Source: JAZLIT01 sp045617525
GTDB taxonomy: Bacteria > Bacillota > Bacilli > Bacillales_A > Planococcaceae
Length of the DNA: 24,617 nt
Assembly: GCA_045617525.1 (NCBI GenBank)
Contig: JAZLIT010000252.1
Coordinates: 1 to 24,617, forward strand
Direction: 5' to 3'
Every line of letters starts with the position of its first letter. Position 1 is the stretch's first letter. This document shows positions 1-6,511 of this stretch, piece by piece. A program made the translations under genes and the position numbers. The notes under the pieces were generated by a model. The model made no database searches, had not been told where the DNA came from, and saw nothing but the letters and a program-made list of their open reading frames with translations.

Positions 1-46
1 ATTTCAGTTGTTCTTGTTCTTTTTTAGTAAATAGTTTTTTTGACAT
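1..46 (-). CDS. N-terminus of a probable IS3-type transposase helper (OrfA), cut by window edge
   Basis: Only the first 15 codons lie in the window, reading MSKKLFTKKEQEQLK. An upstream in-frame ATG at 52 exists, but the GGGG Shine-Dalgarno at about 56-59 sits better for the ATG at 46. From memory, a lysine-rich start of this kind is typical of the helix-turn-helix OrfA of IS3/IS150-type elements in Bacillaceae. The fragment is too short to prove this. The rest of the gene lies left of the window. Confidence 0.4.
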   Translation of the reverse strand, partial: MSKKLFTKKEQEQLK

Positions 47-136
47 TTTCATTCGCCCCGATATGTTTTTTTTCATTATAAACAAAAATACCCCATAGGA
101 TAGACTTTTTTCAAAGTGTCTATTCTATAGGGTACA
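1..136 (-). mobile_element. Terminal part of a probable IS3-family element
   Basis: Read on the minus strand, a TG-starting end (TGTACCC, beginning at 136) is followed by a long imperfect inverted repeat: 92-108 pairs with 118-134 apart from one mismatch and one G-T pair. The putative OrfA start follows at 46. This order (TG terminus, leader hairpin, OrfA) resembles IS3/IS150-type ends, where a leader hairpin can block incoming transcription. Only one end is visible and no target duplication can be checked, so the family call and outer boundary are inferences. Confidence 0.35.
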
Positions 137-279
137 TTTTATATCTAGACAGCCTTTTTATTATGGCTCTATTATATTTGTTGGGGTTTCATACAATATT
201 GCAAAAAAGGCACAAAATTACACTTTTTTATATACTTGAATTGGTGAAAAACAAGTTATAGAAAGGGAATTTGTGCTAA

Positions 280-890
280 ATGAATAGTAACATGATTATT
301 CAAGGTTTTAAAGATGTAGTTATACATGAAATTGAAGAGTATCAAGATCGCGTTGCGATACTGTTTCTTTAACTAAAAAAGAACAAGTTTGTCCCACTTG
401 TGGAATTAAAACAAGTAAAGTGCACGAATATCGCATGCAAAAGGTCAAGCATTTAAAGTGGTTTGAACGTTTAACAATCCTTTTTATAAGGCCGACCGTT
501 TTTATTACTGCCGTATTCACTGGGCAGTAGATGAAGTTCGCCGTAAAGTTTAAAAAGATTGGCATCCCTCTGATCGTAAAAAATCGGGAGCGCATGCGAT
601 ATGTACTGCATAAAGATAAGGTTAAATTAAAAAAAGACGAGCTATGGTTTTTAGAATGTTACTCTTCTAAGTCTTCAGAATTGAAAGAAGCCTATGAACT
701 ACAGGAACTTTATAAAAAGTGGCAGCCGGATTCAAAGGAAAGAATTTTACGGTTATAAAATAAAGATTATTAGATTTTATCGAAATGTAGAGAAACGCAA
801 AATACCGCGTTTTTAAAAGCAATAAAAAGTTTAAAAATTGGCAAGTTGAAATATTAAATAATTATGTGTTGAGTACTTAAATAGCTTTTT
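280..890 (+). pseudogene. ISL3-family transposase, frameshifted and internally deleted
   Basis: An ATG at 280 opens a reading frame that stops within 30 codons. The next frame continues with an ISL3-type zinc finger (CPTCGIKTSKVHEYRMQKVK, about 388-450), then shifts again through a RFYYC segment. A later frame (about 593-758) gives a region rich in ELKEAYELQELYKKW, which resembles the part of ISL3 transposases before the C-terminus. A C-terminal scrap (FLKAIKSLKNWQVEILNN) follows near 810-860. The catalytic core that should lie between the zinc finger and the ELKEAYEL segment is gone. The gene cannot make an active enzyme. Family assignment is from motif memory; the decay is seen directly. 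Confidence 0.7.
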
Positions 891-974
891 ATAAATAATA
901 CTTCAAAGGTTATTGAGGAATGCATATGGATTTAGAAAGCATGAGCATTTTAAAGCAAACCTTGGATAGTGCTC

Positions 975-1122
975 GTTGATTGGAGCGGAGGGGGCCCGCG
1001 ACTTCCAGGGGATTAAGCACGTGCGGAAAATCCTCTAATTTCCTGCCACCGAAAAGGCAGGAAATTAGATAGTTGGAGCCGTGCCCCCAGAAAAGCGTCG
1101 GGCCCACGGAGCTCCAATCAAC
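975..1122. repeat. 148-bp palindromic interspersed repeat (copy A)
   Basis: The ends are perfect 12-bp inverted repeats: GTTGATTGGAGC (975-986) and GCTCCAATCAAC (1111-1122). A central 13-bp perfect hairpin (1035-1047 with 1056-1068, 8-nt loop) sits inside, with partly complementary GC-rich arms between. It is far more GC-rich than the surrounding DNA. Bases 966-1013 are identical to 24535-24582. The outer arms resemble, from memory, a dispersed palindromic repeat seen in many Bacillaceae genomes. It lies inside the ISL3-like remnant, between the transposase end and the right terminal repeat. Confidence 0.75.
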
Positions 1123-1232
1123 ACCTTTCGTGAGAAAGGGTGTACTGAAATAATGACTAATTTCCGGTACACCCCAACATTTGACGTAGAACCAGTTTTT
1201 AGAATATCTCACTAGGGTGTTTCTCCAATAAT

Positions 1233-1241
1233 TGCTATAAT
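1233..1241 (+). promoter_or_regulatory. Extended -10 promoter for the lipoprotein gene
   Basis: TGC followed by TATAAT (1236-1241) forms an extended -10 hexamer. The -35 position is poor, as is common for extended -10 promoters. It lies about 50 bp upstream of the lipoprotein start and just outside the ISL3-like right end. Confidence 0.5.
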
Positions 1242-1291
1242 AAACTAATATGTTGTTAGTATTGTAGATTTATTAATAGGCGGTGAAAATC

Positions 1292-1675
1292 ATGGGAAAA
1301 TTACTTGTCTTGCCTTTATTACTATTATTTCTCGCTGCATGTCAAGCCGATGAAAATGATTTAGTATTTAATGGTACAAGTGAAAACTGGTCAGCTCAAC
1401 TAACTATTAGTGTTATTAATGGGTCTGAAAAGAACGATTTAGAGCTTAAATACAAGGGGAGTGATTTAGGCACAATTGAAACATTTAATTATTATGTGGA
1501 AAATACTGATCGAGGAACTAATTTTGGCACAACTAATGCTAGCTTAAATAAAAGTGGTATTTATACAAATGATGACTTGAGTTCTAATAGCCCCTCAACC
1601 ACTAATGAAGATACCTATATTATTTCTATAGATTGGAATGGAAATAGTGAAGAAATTTTTATAAATAAAGATTAA
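1292..1675 (+). CDS. Small secreted lipoprotein, unknown function
   Basis: The product is 127 aa. It begins MGKLLVLPLLLLFLAACQAD: a short hydrophobic signal followed by a lipobox (LAAC), so Cys is the likely lipidation site and the mature protein should sit on the outer face of the membrane. The rest is acidic, rich in Asn, Ser and Thr, and looks beta-rich; I recognise no enzyme motif. The ATG at 1292 is chosen over an in-frame GTG at 1283 because AGGCGG (1278-1283) is correctly spaced only for 1292. It stands alone behind its own promoter next to the IS scar, which suggests accessory DNA. Function unknown. Confidence 0.75.
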   Translation: MGKLLVLPLLLLFLAACQADENDLVFNGTSENWSAQLTISVINGSEKNDLELKYKGSDLGTIETFNYYVENTDRGTNFGTTNASLNKSGIYTNDDLSSNSPSTTNEDTYIISIDWNGNSEEIFINKD

Positions 1676-1720
1676 GCTCTACTCAACTAAAGAACGAGCA
1701 AAATTTGCATTTATATTCAA

Positions 1721-1829
1721 CACTGGCCTTTATTTCCTGAATTAAATTCTTTACCTTCCTTTGATACACGTCCCTCCATCTTCTGATTTCTCCTTTTATC
1801 CTTTACGACGATCCCGATTTTGGCCAGTG
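1721..1829 (-). repeat. Candidate hairpin-ended dispersed repeat, non-coding
   Basis: CACTGGCC (1721-1728) and GGCCAGTG (1822-1829) are perfect inverted repeats bounding a strongly pyrimidine-rich plus strand. On the minus strand the interior holds an AAAGGAG followed by a 20-codon ORF (MEGRVSKEGKEFNSGNKGQC) and, in another frame, about 35 open codons. This looks like a small mobile or structured repeat, or decayed coding DNA, rather than a gene. No second copy is in this window, so the repeat call rests on the inverted ends alone. I see no gene in the gap 1676-1950. Confidence 0.35.
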
Positions 1830-1915
1830 GCTATGTTTTTCCTTAATCTGAATTAAGTTGATATATATTTGAAGATTTTGGGAAAACCACTTAAACTAAA
1901 GAAGTATTTAGGTAT

Positions 1916-1944
1916 GAGGGACCGATCCCTCAGAAAGTGAGGGA
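1916..1944 (+). promoter_or_regulatory. Alternative leader hairpins over the ribosome-binding site
   Basis: TCCCTC (1926-1931) can pair with GAGGGA upstream (1916-1921, 4-nt loop CCGA) or with GAGGGA downstream (1939-1944, 7-nt loop). The downstream copy is the Shine-Dalgarno of the gene starting at 1951. The two 6-bp hairpins are mutually exclusive, so the segment could switch translation on or off. The pairing is visible in the sequence; regulation is inferred. Confidence 0.45.
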
Positions 1945-1950
1945 ATCTTA

Positions 1951-3543
1951 ATGAAAAAATATGTAAGGGTCATTATTATGTTTGGTTTACTCTTTTTAGC
2001 ATTTTTCTTAAACGGAGGACACACCAATGCTAAAGACAATAGAGTAAAAGTAACGCTACCGACTTTTGACATTACAATTAATGGACATACAGTGAACAAC
2101 GATTATCGAAAATACCCTTTTATCGTTTATAAAGATATTACATACTTCCCAATGACATGGTACGATTCTAGATTGCTAGGATTAGAATCAACTTGGAGTC
2201 AAAATTATGGACTAGAAATTAAGAAAAGTAAGGTTACATCAAGCTATGAACCCTATAGAACCAATAAAAAAAATGCCCAAACTAATTATGCGGATATAAG
2301 GGAAGGGACAATAAAGCTTAATAGCGCAACCATCAATAATAAAAAACAAGACTACCCATTTTTAACTTTTAACCAAATTACTTATTTTCCACTAACGTGG
2401 AAGTTTGCACACGATGAATTTGGATGGAAGTATAAATGGGATGCAAAAAAGGGGCTTACTATTACCTCTGATAATCCAAAAATTCGAACGGTTCATCTAC
2501 CTTCCGAATCTAAAGCTAGTCCAGTAGCTTTATTCAATGGCTATTATTATTTTACGGAGATGGATAAAACGAATCATTATGTGTACCGTACACCCATCAA
2601 TAATTTGAAAGCAAAAGAAAAGGTTTTTACGTATTCCATAGATATGAGCTATGCACTTAATATAGTGAGAGACTTCTTTGTTAAAGACGAAGAACTTTGG
2701 TTTTATTATCACCAAGGTGGAGGAGTTATGGGAAGCGATGTATATGTAAAGGTAAACAAAGAGGGAAAAGGAAATGTGGTGCATACGGGGTATCTTGATT
2801 TTATCAACACAGACAGGGGAACACTAATTATTAGTTTTGCAGTACCGCCAAGTAACAATAATTTAAGTTTAATACGAAATGTTAAAAAGGATAATGAAGA
2901 AAAAATAGGTGATTCAGACCTTATCTATAGCTGGTTGACTCAAAAAGGAGTAGGAGGAGGCTATAGCTATAGTAGAAATACTGGAACAGCGTCGATAGGA
3001 AATGAGCTATATATCATCGGTTCAGCCTTTCCAGAAAATGAAAAGGTGAGGAATCAATTATATAAAATAAATCTGGACACAAATGAACAGGAAACAATTA
3101 TTAATGTTCCAATTAACGATTTTCAAATGTACAATAATAATCTTTACTATGTGAAGGAATCGGATCAACGATTATATAAATCCACTTTAGATGGAACAGG
3201 GGAGCAATTGTTGTCTGATAAAGCTGTCACGCGATTTGTCCTGACAAATAACGGCGTATTTTATGTTCCTAATAATAGAAAGAATGACGAAATGAATCAT
3301 TTTTACCGTGTTAATCATAATGGAGCGGATCACCTATTATTACAAGATAAAATTAGCCGTATCGAGACAGATAATAGCCAGATTTACTTAGAACTCTCAA
3401 GCGCTGATTATGGAATGAAAATATTGGATTCCACTGGTAAACTACAAGTTACGATTACGGATTCCATAGATTATTGGTTCATCCATCAGGGGCAACTCAT
3501 ATTTACAGGAAAGAATGGGATAAGTACTTTAAACGCCCCTTAG
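1951..3543 (+). CDS. Secreted stalk-domain protein with a DUF5050-like propeller region
   Basis: The product is 530 aa with an N-terminal signal peptide (about 1-27, hydrophobic IIMFGLLFLAFFLNGG). Two tandem copies of a copper-amine-oxidase-N-terminal-like stalk domain follow (about 33-92 and 115-172). Both carry the YPF...ITYFP.TW signature and a G-L-x-I end. Residues about 180-530 form repeated short beta units (YYF, LWFYY, LYIIG, NLYYVKES, GVFYVP, LIFTG), like the DUF5050 propeller seen with these stalks in Bacillales. The protein is probably exported and wall- or surface-associated; no catalytic motif is evident. The ATG at 1951 has GAGGGA at good spacing, within an alternative-hairpin leader. 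It is monocistronic, with a terminator after it. Confidence 0.75.
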   Translation: MKKYVRVIIMFGLLFLAFFLNGGHTNAKDNRVKVTLPTFDITINGHTVNNDYRKYPFIVYKDITYFPMTWYDSRLLGLESTWSQNYGLEIKKSKVTSSYEPYRTNKKNAQTNYADIREGTIKLNSATINNKKQDYPFLTFNQITYFPLTWKFAHDEFGWKYKWDAKKGLTITSDNPKIRTVHLPSESKASPVALFNGYYYFTEMDKTNHYVYRTPINNLKAKEKVFTYSIDMSYALNIVRDFFVKDEELWFYYHQGGGVMGSDVYVKVNKEGKGNVVHTGYLDFINTDRGTLIISFAVPPSNNNLSLIRNVKKDNEEKIGDSDLIYSWLTQKGVGGGYSYSRNTGTASIGNELYIIGSAFPENEKVRNQLYKINLDTNEQETIINVPINDFQMYNNNLYYVKESDQRLYKSTLDGTGEQLLSDKAVTRFVLTNNGVFYVPNNRKNDEMNHFYRVNHNGADHLLLQDKISRIETDNSQIYLELSSADYGMKILDSTGKLQVTITDSIDYWFIHQGQLIFTGKNGISTLNAP

Positions 3544-3597
3544 TAAAAAGTGAACCAGAAAGTATTAGAGTGTACTTGAAATAAGATAAACATGTTT

Positions 3598-3623
3598 GGG
3601 CTACGATGAGTAGTCCTTTTTTT
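3598..3623 (+). terminator. Rho-independent terminator of the stalk-domain gene
   Basis: A 7-bp stem with one G-T pair (3598-3604 with 3610-3616, 5-nt loop) is followed by seven T residues. It lies about 55 bp after the stop at 3543. Confidence 0.75.
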
Positions 3624-3665
3624 ATTGAACAAAAGATGAATCCACAAATTGTTTTGCAGTAGAAA

Positions 3666-4562
3666 TTAAAAACTTTTTTGCAATTGTAATGTCTTTAATA
3701 CCTCAATGAATAAAGTAAGATTACCACTCAATTGGGGGGTAGGCGCATAGATATAGGAAAGTGTACGACTAAATATAGGCTGGTCTAGCTTTAATTGTGA
3801 AATAACATCTAGCTGCAGCTCGCGTTTAATTGTATGAGCGGATAAAAGAGATAGTCCGATGCCTAAAATTACAGCTTCTTTAATGCCTTGCGTACTACTC
3901 ATTGTTAGCGTACTCTCTGTTTGAATACCATTTGTATGTAAAAAATGTCGCAAAAAATTACCAGTACCTGAACCCACCTCACGTAAAATCCACGATTGAT
4001 ATTGTAAATCCTGAATCGTAATAATTTTTTTTTTGGCCAATGGATGATTTGCGGGTGCTACAATCGCAAGTCTGTCTTCCATAAAGGGAACGACGATAAT
4101 TTCTTTTTCATGTGAAGAACCCTCAATAAGCCCAAGGTCAACTTGTAAAAGTTTTACTGCCCTAACGATTTCTTCTGTGTTTCCAATCGTTATTTGAAAA
4201 GAAAGTGTCGGATAGTTCTGTTTTAGTTCACTTAATAACGCAGGTAGAATGTATTCGCCGATAGTAAATGTAGCGCCAATTTTTAATTCGCCTTGAATCA
4301 TTTCATGGTGCTCTAAAATACTTTGCTTCGCTTGATCATAAAGCTGTGTCATTTGTTTAGCTCGGTCTAATAAAATTTCCCCACTTGGTGTTAAGCTTAG
4401 CTGTTTGCGAATTCGGTGAAAGAGCTGCGATTGAAATTCACTTTCGAGGTTTTTAATATGCAAGCTTACAGTTGGCTGTGACATATTAAGAAGCTCTGCG
4501 GTTTTGGTGAAATTTTTCACTTCACATAATTTAATAAATGTCTTTAATTCCTCGTAATTCAT
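3666..4562 (-). CDS. cysL: LysR-family transcriptional regulator, CysL-like
   Basis: The product is 298 aa. An N-terminal winged helix-turn-helix (about 1-60; ELLNMSQPTVSLHIKNLE is the recognition region) is followed by a periplasmic-binding-like effector domain (about 90-290). It is transcribed away from the siroheme/sulfite-reductase operon, the usual arrangement for a LysR regulator and its target. In B. subtilis CysL (YwfK) activates cysJI, which fits this neighbour. The start at 4562 is preferred to the in-frame ATG at 4583 because GCGAGG lies at good distance and MNYEELKTFIKL is the usual LysR beginning. The exact subfamily is inferred from context; a different sulfur regulator of the same family is possible. 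Confidence 0.75.
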   Translation of the reverse strand: MNYEELKTFIKLCEVKNFTKTAELLNMSQPTVSLHIKNLESEFQSQLFHRIRKQLSLTPSGEILLDRAKQMTQLYDQAKQSILEHHEMIQGELKIGATFTIGEYILPALLSELKQNYPTLSFQITIGNTEEIVRAVKLLQVDLGLIEGSSHEKEIIVVPFMEDRLAIVAPANHPLAKKKIITIQDLQYQSWILREVGSGTGNFLRHFLHTNGIQTESTLTMSSTQGIKEAVILGIGLSLLSAHTIKRELQLDVISQLKLDQPIFSRTLSYIYAPTPQLSGNLTLFIEVLKTLQLQKSF

Positions 4563-4591
4563 GTTAAAAACCTCGCTTACCATTATTTTTA

Positions 4592-4634
4592 TTAATCGTA
4601 ATGATTATTAATAGTAATTTTACTAATCATGATT
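4592..4634. promoter_or_regulatory. Candidate LysR operator pair between cysL and the cys operon
   Basis: Two inverted AATC/GATT elements lie in the divergent gap: 4594-4606 (AATC-N5-GATT) and 4625-4634 (perfect 10-bp palindrome AATCATGATT). They are about three helical turns apart and close to the regulator gene, as for LysR autoregulation and activation sites. Specific binding is inferred. Confidence 0.4.
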
Positions 4635-4709
4635 CGTCGAGTAAAGTAATATTTATGAATAATTCAAATAATTCTTATTTTTTTACTTGGTTTTATTAAT
4701 TTGGCTTAA

Positions 4710-4738
4710 TTCACGATGTATTTAATGCTATGTTATAA
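4710..4738 (+). promoter_or_regulatory. Probable promoter of the siroheme/sulfite reductase operon
   Basis: TTCACG (4710-4715) and TTATAA (4733-4738) are separated by 17 bp. The -35 is weak, as expected for an activator-dependent promoter. The leader to the start at 4778 is only about 30 nt, too short for an S-box riboswitch, so transcriptional control is likelier. Confidence 0.4.
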
Positions 4739-4777
4739 AAATTCTGAATTTCTAATTTAAGCAAAGGGGGCGGAGTC

Positions 4778-5557
4778 GTGGGGAAGGTTTATATTGTTGG
4801 AGCAGGGCCTGGAGATGTGGACTTAATTACGGTAAAAGGCCTGAGATGTATAAAAGAGGCGGATGTTATTTTATATGATCGCCTGATTAATGATGATTTA
4901 TTAACCTATGCTAAGCCTGGCGCGAAATTAATCTATTGTGGAAAGTTGCCAAATCGACATGCAATGATTCAAGACAATATTAATTTGTCACTTGTACAGC
5001 ATGCCTTACAAGGAAAAGTTGTGACTAGATTAAAGGGAGGAGATCCTTTTGTATTTGGTCGTGGGGCAGAAGAGGCTGAATTTTTAGCGAATCATAATAT
5101 CCTTTATGAAATCGTTCCAGGTATTACTTCGGGTATTGCTGCACCAGCCTATGCAGGAATTCCTGTAACGCATCGGAATTTAGGTTCAAGCTTTGCGATT
5201 GTAACAGGGCATATGCGCGAGGGTAAGGATGATTCGATTCGTTGGGATAGTTTAGCGACTGGTATTGATACACTTGTAATTTATATGGGGGTCGGCAATC
5301 TTCCCTACATACAGGAACAATTATTAAAATATGGGCGTCCAGAAAAGACACCGGTAGCTTTAGTACATATGGGCACTTTTGATTCTCAGCAAACGGTTAC
5401 GGGTACATTAGAAACGATTGTAGATGTGGCCGCAAAACAGCGTGTAAAAAATCCAAGCATAATTATTGTTGGCGAAGTTGTTTCTCTGCGTGAAAAAATA
5501 AAGTGGTTTGAACATAAATTAGATGAAGAAAAATTATTGAAGGAAAAAATCGTATAA
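4778..5557 (+). CDS. cobA: Uroporphyrinogen-III C-methyltransferase (SUMT)
   Basis: This is a cytoplasmic enzyme that adds two SAM-derived methyl groups to uroporphyrinogen III, giving precorrin-2, the first committed step to siroheme. The 259-aa length fits a stand-alone SUMT without the CysG dehydrogenase domain. Family signatures are clear: the N-terminal glycine-rich VYIVGAGPGDVDLITVKG (4-21), LKGGDPFVFGRG (85-96) and the IPVTHR motif. The GTG start is preceded by AAGGGGG at good spacing. It is the first gene of the operon and is called ylnD in B. subtilis, where it sits in the cysH operon. The corrin pathway uses the same reaction, but the neighbours (SirB, CysJI) point to siroheme. Confidence 0.92.
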   Translation: MGKVYIVGAGPGDVDLITVKGLRCIKEADVILYDRLINDDLLTYAKPGAKLIYCGKLPNRHAMIQDNINLSLVQHALQGKVVTRLKGGDPFVFGRGAEEAEFLANHNILYEIVPGITSGIAAPAYAGIPVTHRNLGSSFAIVTGHMREGKDDSIRWDSLATGIDTLVIYMGVGNLPYIQEQLLKYGRPEKTPVALVHMGTFDSQQTVTGTLETIVDVAAKQRVKNPSIIIVGEVVSLREKIKWFEHKLDEEKLLKEKIV

Positions 5558-5571
5558 AAGTAGGTGGGTGC

Positions 5572-6300
5572 ATGCAGGCTATATTGTATGTCGGACATGG
5601 AACACGCTTGAAAAAAGGAATCCAAGAAGCTTTACAGTTTTTGCATGACACCAAGTCATATATTGATGTAGAGATTCAAGAAACGGCATTTCTAGAGCTA
5701 GTTGAGCCAGACATTGTAGAGGGGATTGCAAAATGTGTGGCAAGAGGGGCAACGCATGTGTCGATTATACCTATTTTATTATTAACGGCACAGCATGCGA
5801 AGGTGGATATTCCAGTAGAGGTTAACAAGGCGCGTGCTCGTTTCCCTCACCTAAAGTTAACAGTGGGCCGACCATTTGGTGTGCATGAGGCACTTATTGA
5901 TACGATTTATGAACGCATCATCGAACAGCGATTTCAAATTGACAAAGAGGCGGAAGTCTTACTCATTGGTCGAGGTAGTAGTGATGATACGGTTGTTAAG
6001 GATATGGAGATTATTAGTGAGCGATTACAAGAAAAATTTCATTTTAAGGCGGTTAAATCGTGCTTTTTATATGGTACAGGTCCTTCCTTTGAAGAAACAA
6101 TTACAGCATTAAAAGGATTAGAACCCAAGCAAATCTTTATTGTTCCTTATTTACTTTTTCCAGGGCTCTTAAGTGTCAGCATTGAAAAAAAAATAAAAGC
6201 ACTCGATTTCAATTTTGACAATGTGATCCTATGTAATAGTCTCGGCTATAACGAGAAGGTTCGAGGAGTTTTAGTGGAACGTGTACAAGAGGTCATCTAA
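5572..6300 (+). CDS. sirB: Sirohydrochlorin ferrochelatase SirB (CbiX family)
   Basis: This enzyme inserts ferrous iron into sirohydrochlorin to make siroheme. The 242-aa protein carries two CbiX-type halves. His9 (VGHGT) and His75 (LTAQHAKVDIP) match the two chelatase histidines of the family. The second half has GRGSSD (about 136-141) where the first-half motif would have His, as I recall also for B. subtilis SirB (YlnE), so this is not a defect. It starts at an ATG 14 bp after the SUMT stop with a GGTGGG ribosome-binding site. A cobalt chelatase role is possible in principle, but no cobalamin genes are nearby. Confidence 0.9.
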   Translation: MQAILYVGHGTRLKKGIQEALQFLHDTKSYIDVEIQETAFLELVEPDIVEGIAKCVARGATHVSIIPILLLTAQHAKVDIPVEVNKARARFPHLKLTVGRPFGVHEALIDTIYERIIEQRFQIDKEAEVLLIGRGSSDDTVVKDMEIISERLQEKFHFKAVKSCFLYGTGPSFEETITALKGLEPKQIFIVPYLLFPGLLSVSIEKKIKALDFNFDNVILCNSLGYNEKVRGVLVERVQEVI

Positions 6301-6331
6301 AAAATTAAGTGAATAAAGGAGGATCACATTG

Positions 6332-6478
6332 ATGGCGAAGGAAAATAGCAATATCGAGGAAGTAATTGAAACAATAAAAAGTATGGTGGAATCGGTTAAG
6401 TTTGGTACTGTAACGTTGATCATTCAGGACGGGTATATCGTGCAAATTGAAAAAAATGAAAAGATTCGCTTGAAATAG
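6332..6478 (+). CDS. Small DUF2292 (YezD-like) protein in the sulfite reductase operon
   Basis: The ORF encodes 48 aa, beginning MAKENSNIEEVIETIKSMVE. The C-terminal half (VKFGTVTLIIQDGYIVQIEK then NEKIRL) is the typical DUF2292 signature, with the I-Q-D-G and Q-I-E-K-x-E-K-I-R blocks. A near-perfect AAGGAGG (6316-6322) precedes the ATG by 9 nt, so it is very likely translated. It sits between sirB and cysJ. From memory, DUF2292 proteins often lie beside sulfur-assimilation genes, which suggests a small accessory or regulatory role there. No enzyme activity is known to me, and the size excludes a normal enzyme fold. Confidence 0.8.
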   Translation: MAKENSNIEEVIETIKSMVESVKFGTVTLIIQDGYIVQIEKNEKIRLK

Positions 6479-6511
6479 AGAGTAAGAAAGAATATTCGTG
6501 AGGTGGAAATT

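Larger units (their letters stand above)
165..1193 (+). mobile_element. Decayed ISL3-family insertion sequence (copy A)
   Basis: The left end begins GGCTCTATTATATTTGTTGG. The right end, about 1171-1193 (ACCCCAACATTTGACGTAGA then ACC), matches the reverse complement of the left end at roughly 16 of 23 positions. Between them lie a broken ISL3-type transposase (280 to about 890) and a palindromic repeat (975-1122). The element is about 1.0 kb, shorter than an intact ISL3 member (usually 1.3-1.5 kb), because the catalytic middle of the transposase is missing. The 8-bp flanks (157-164 and 1194-1201) do not match, so no target duplication survives. The left 21 bp recur exactly at 24269. Confidence 0.7.

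Noticed and set aside
910..1212. Minus-strand ORF of 100 codons
   Set aside because: It lies wholly over the palindromic repeat and IS end; both strands stay open because of GC-rich inverted arms. There is no ribosome-binding site or recognisable protein.
1765..1830. Minus-strand 20-codon ORF MEGRVSKEGKEFNSGNKGQC with an AAAGGAG upstream
   Set aside because: The spacing is plausible, but the ORF is tiny, lies inside a candidate repeat and shows no family motif. It is noted under the repeat instead of as a gene.
4739..4777. S-box or T-box riboswitch before the cys/siroheme operon
   Set aside because: The predicted leader is only about 30-40 nt and contains no terminator or box motifs.
5938..6000. 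Loss of a catalytic His in the second half of SirB (GRGSSD)
   Set aside because: From memory, B. subtilis SirB also has Arg here; the catalytic pair His9 and His75 is intact in the first half.
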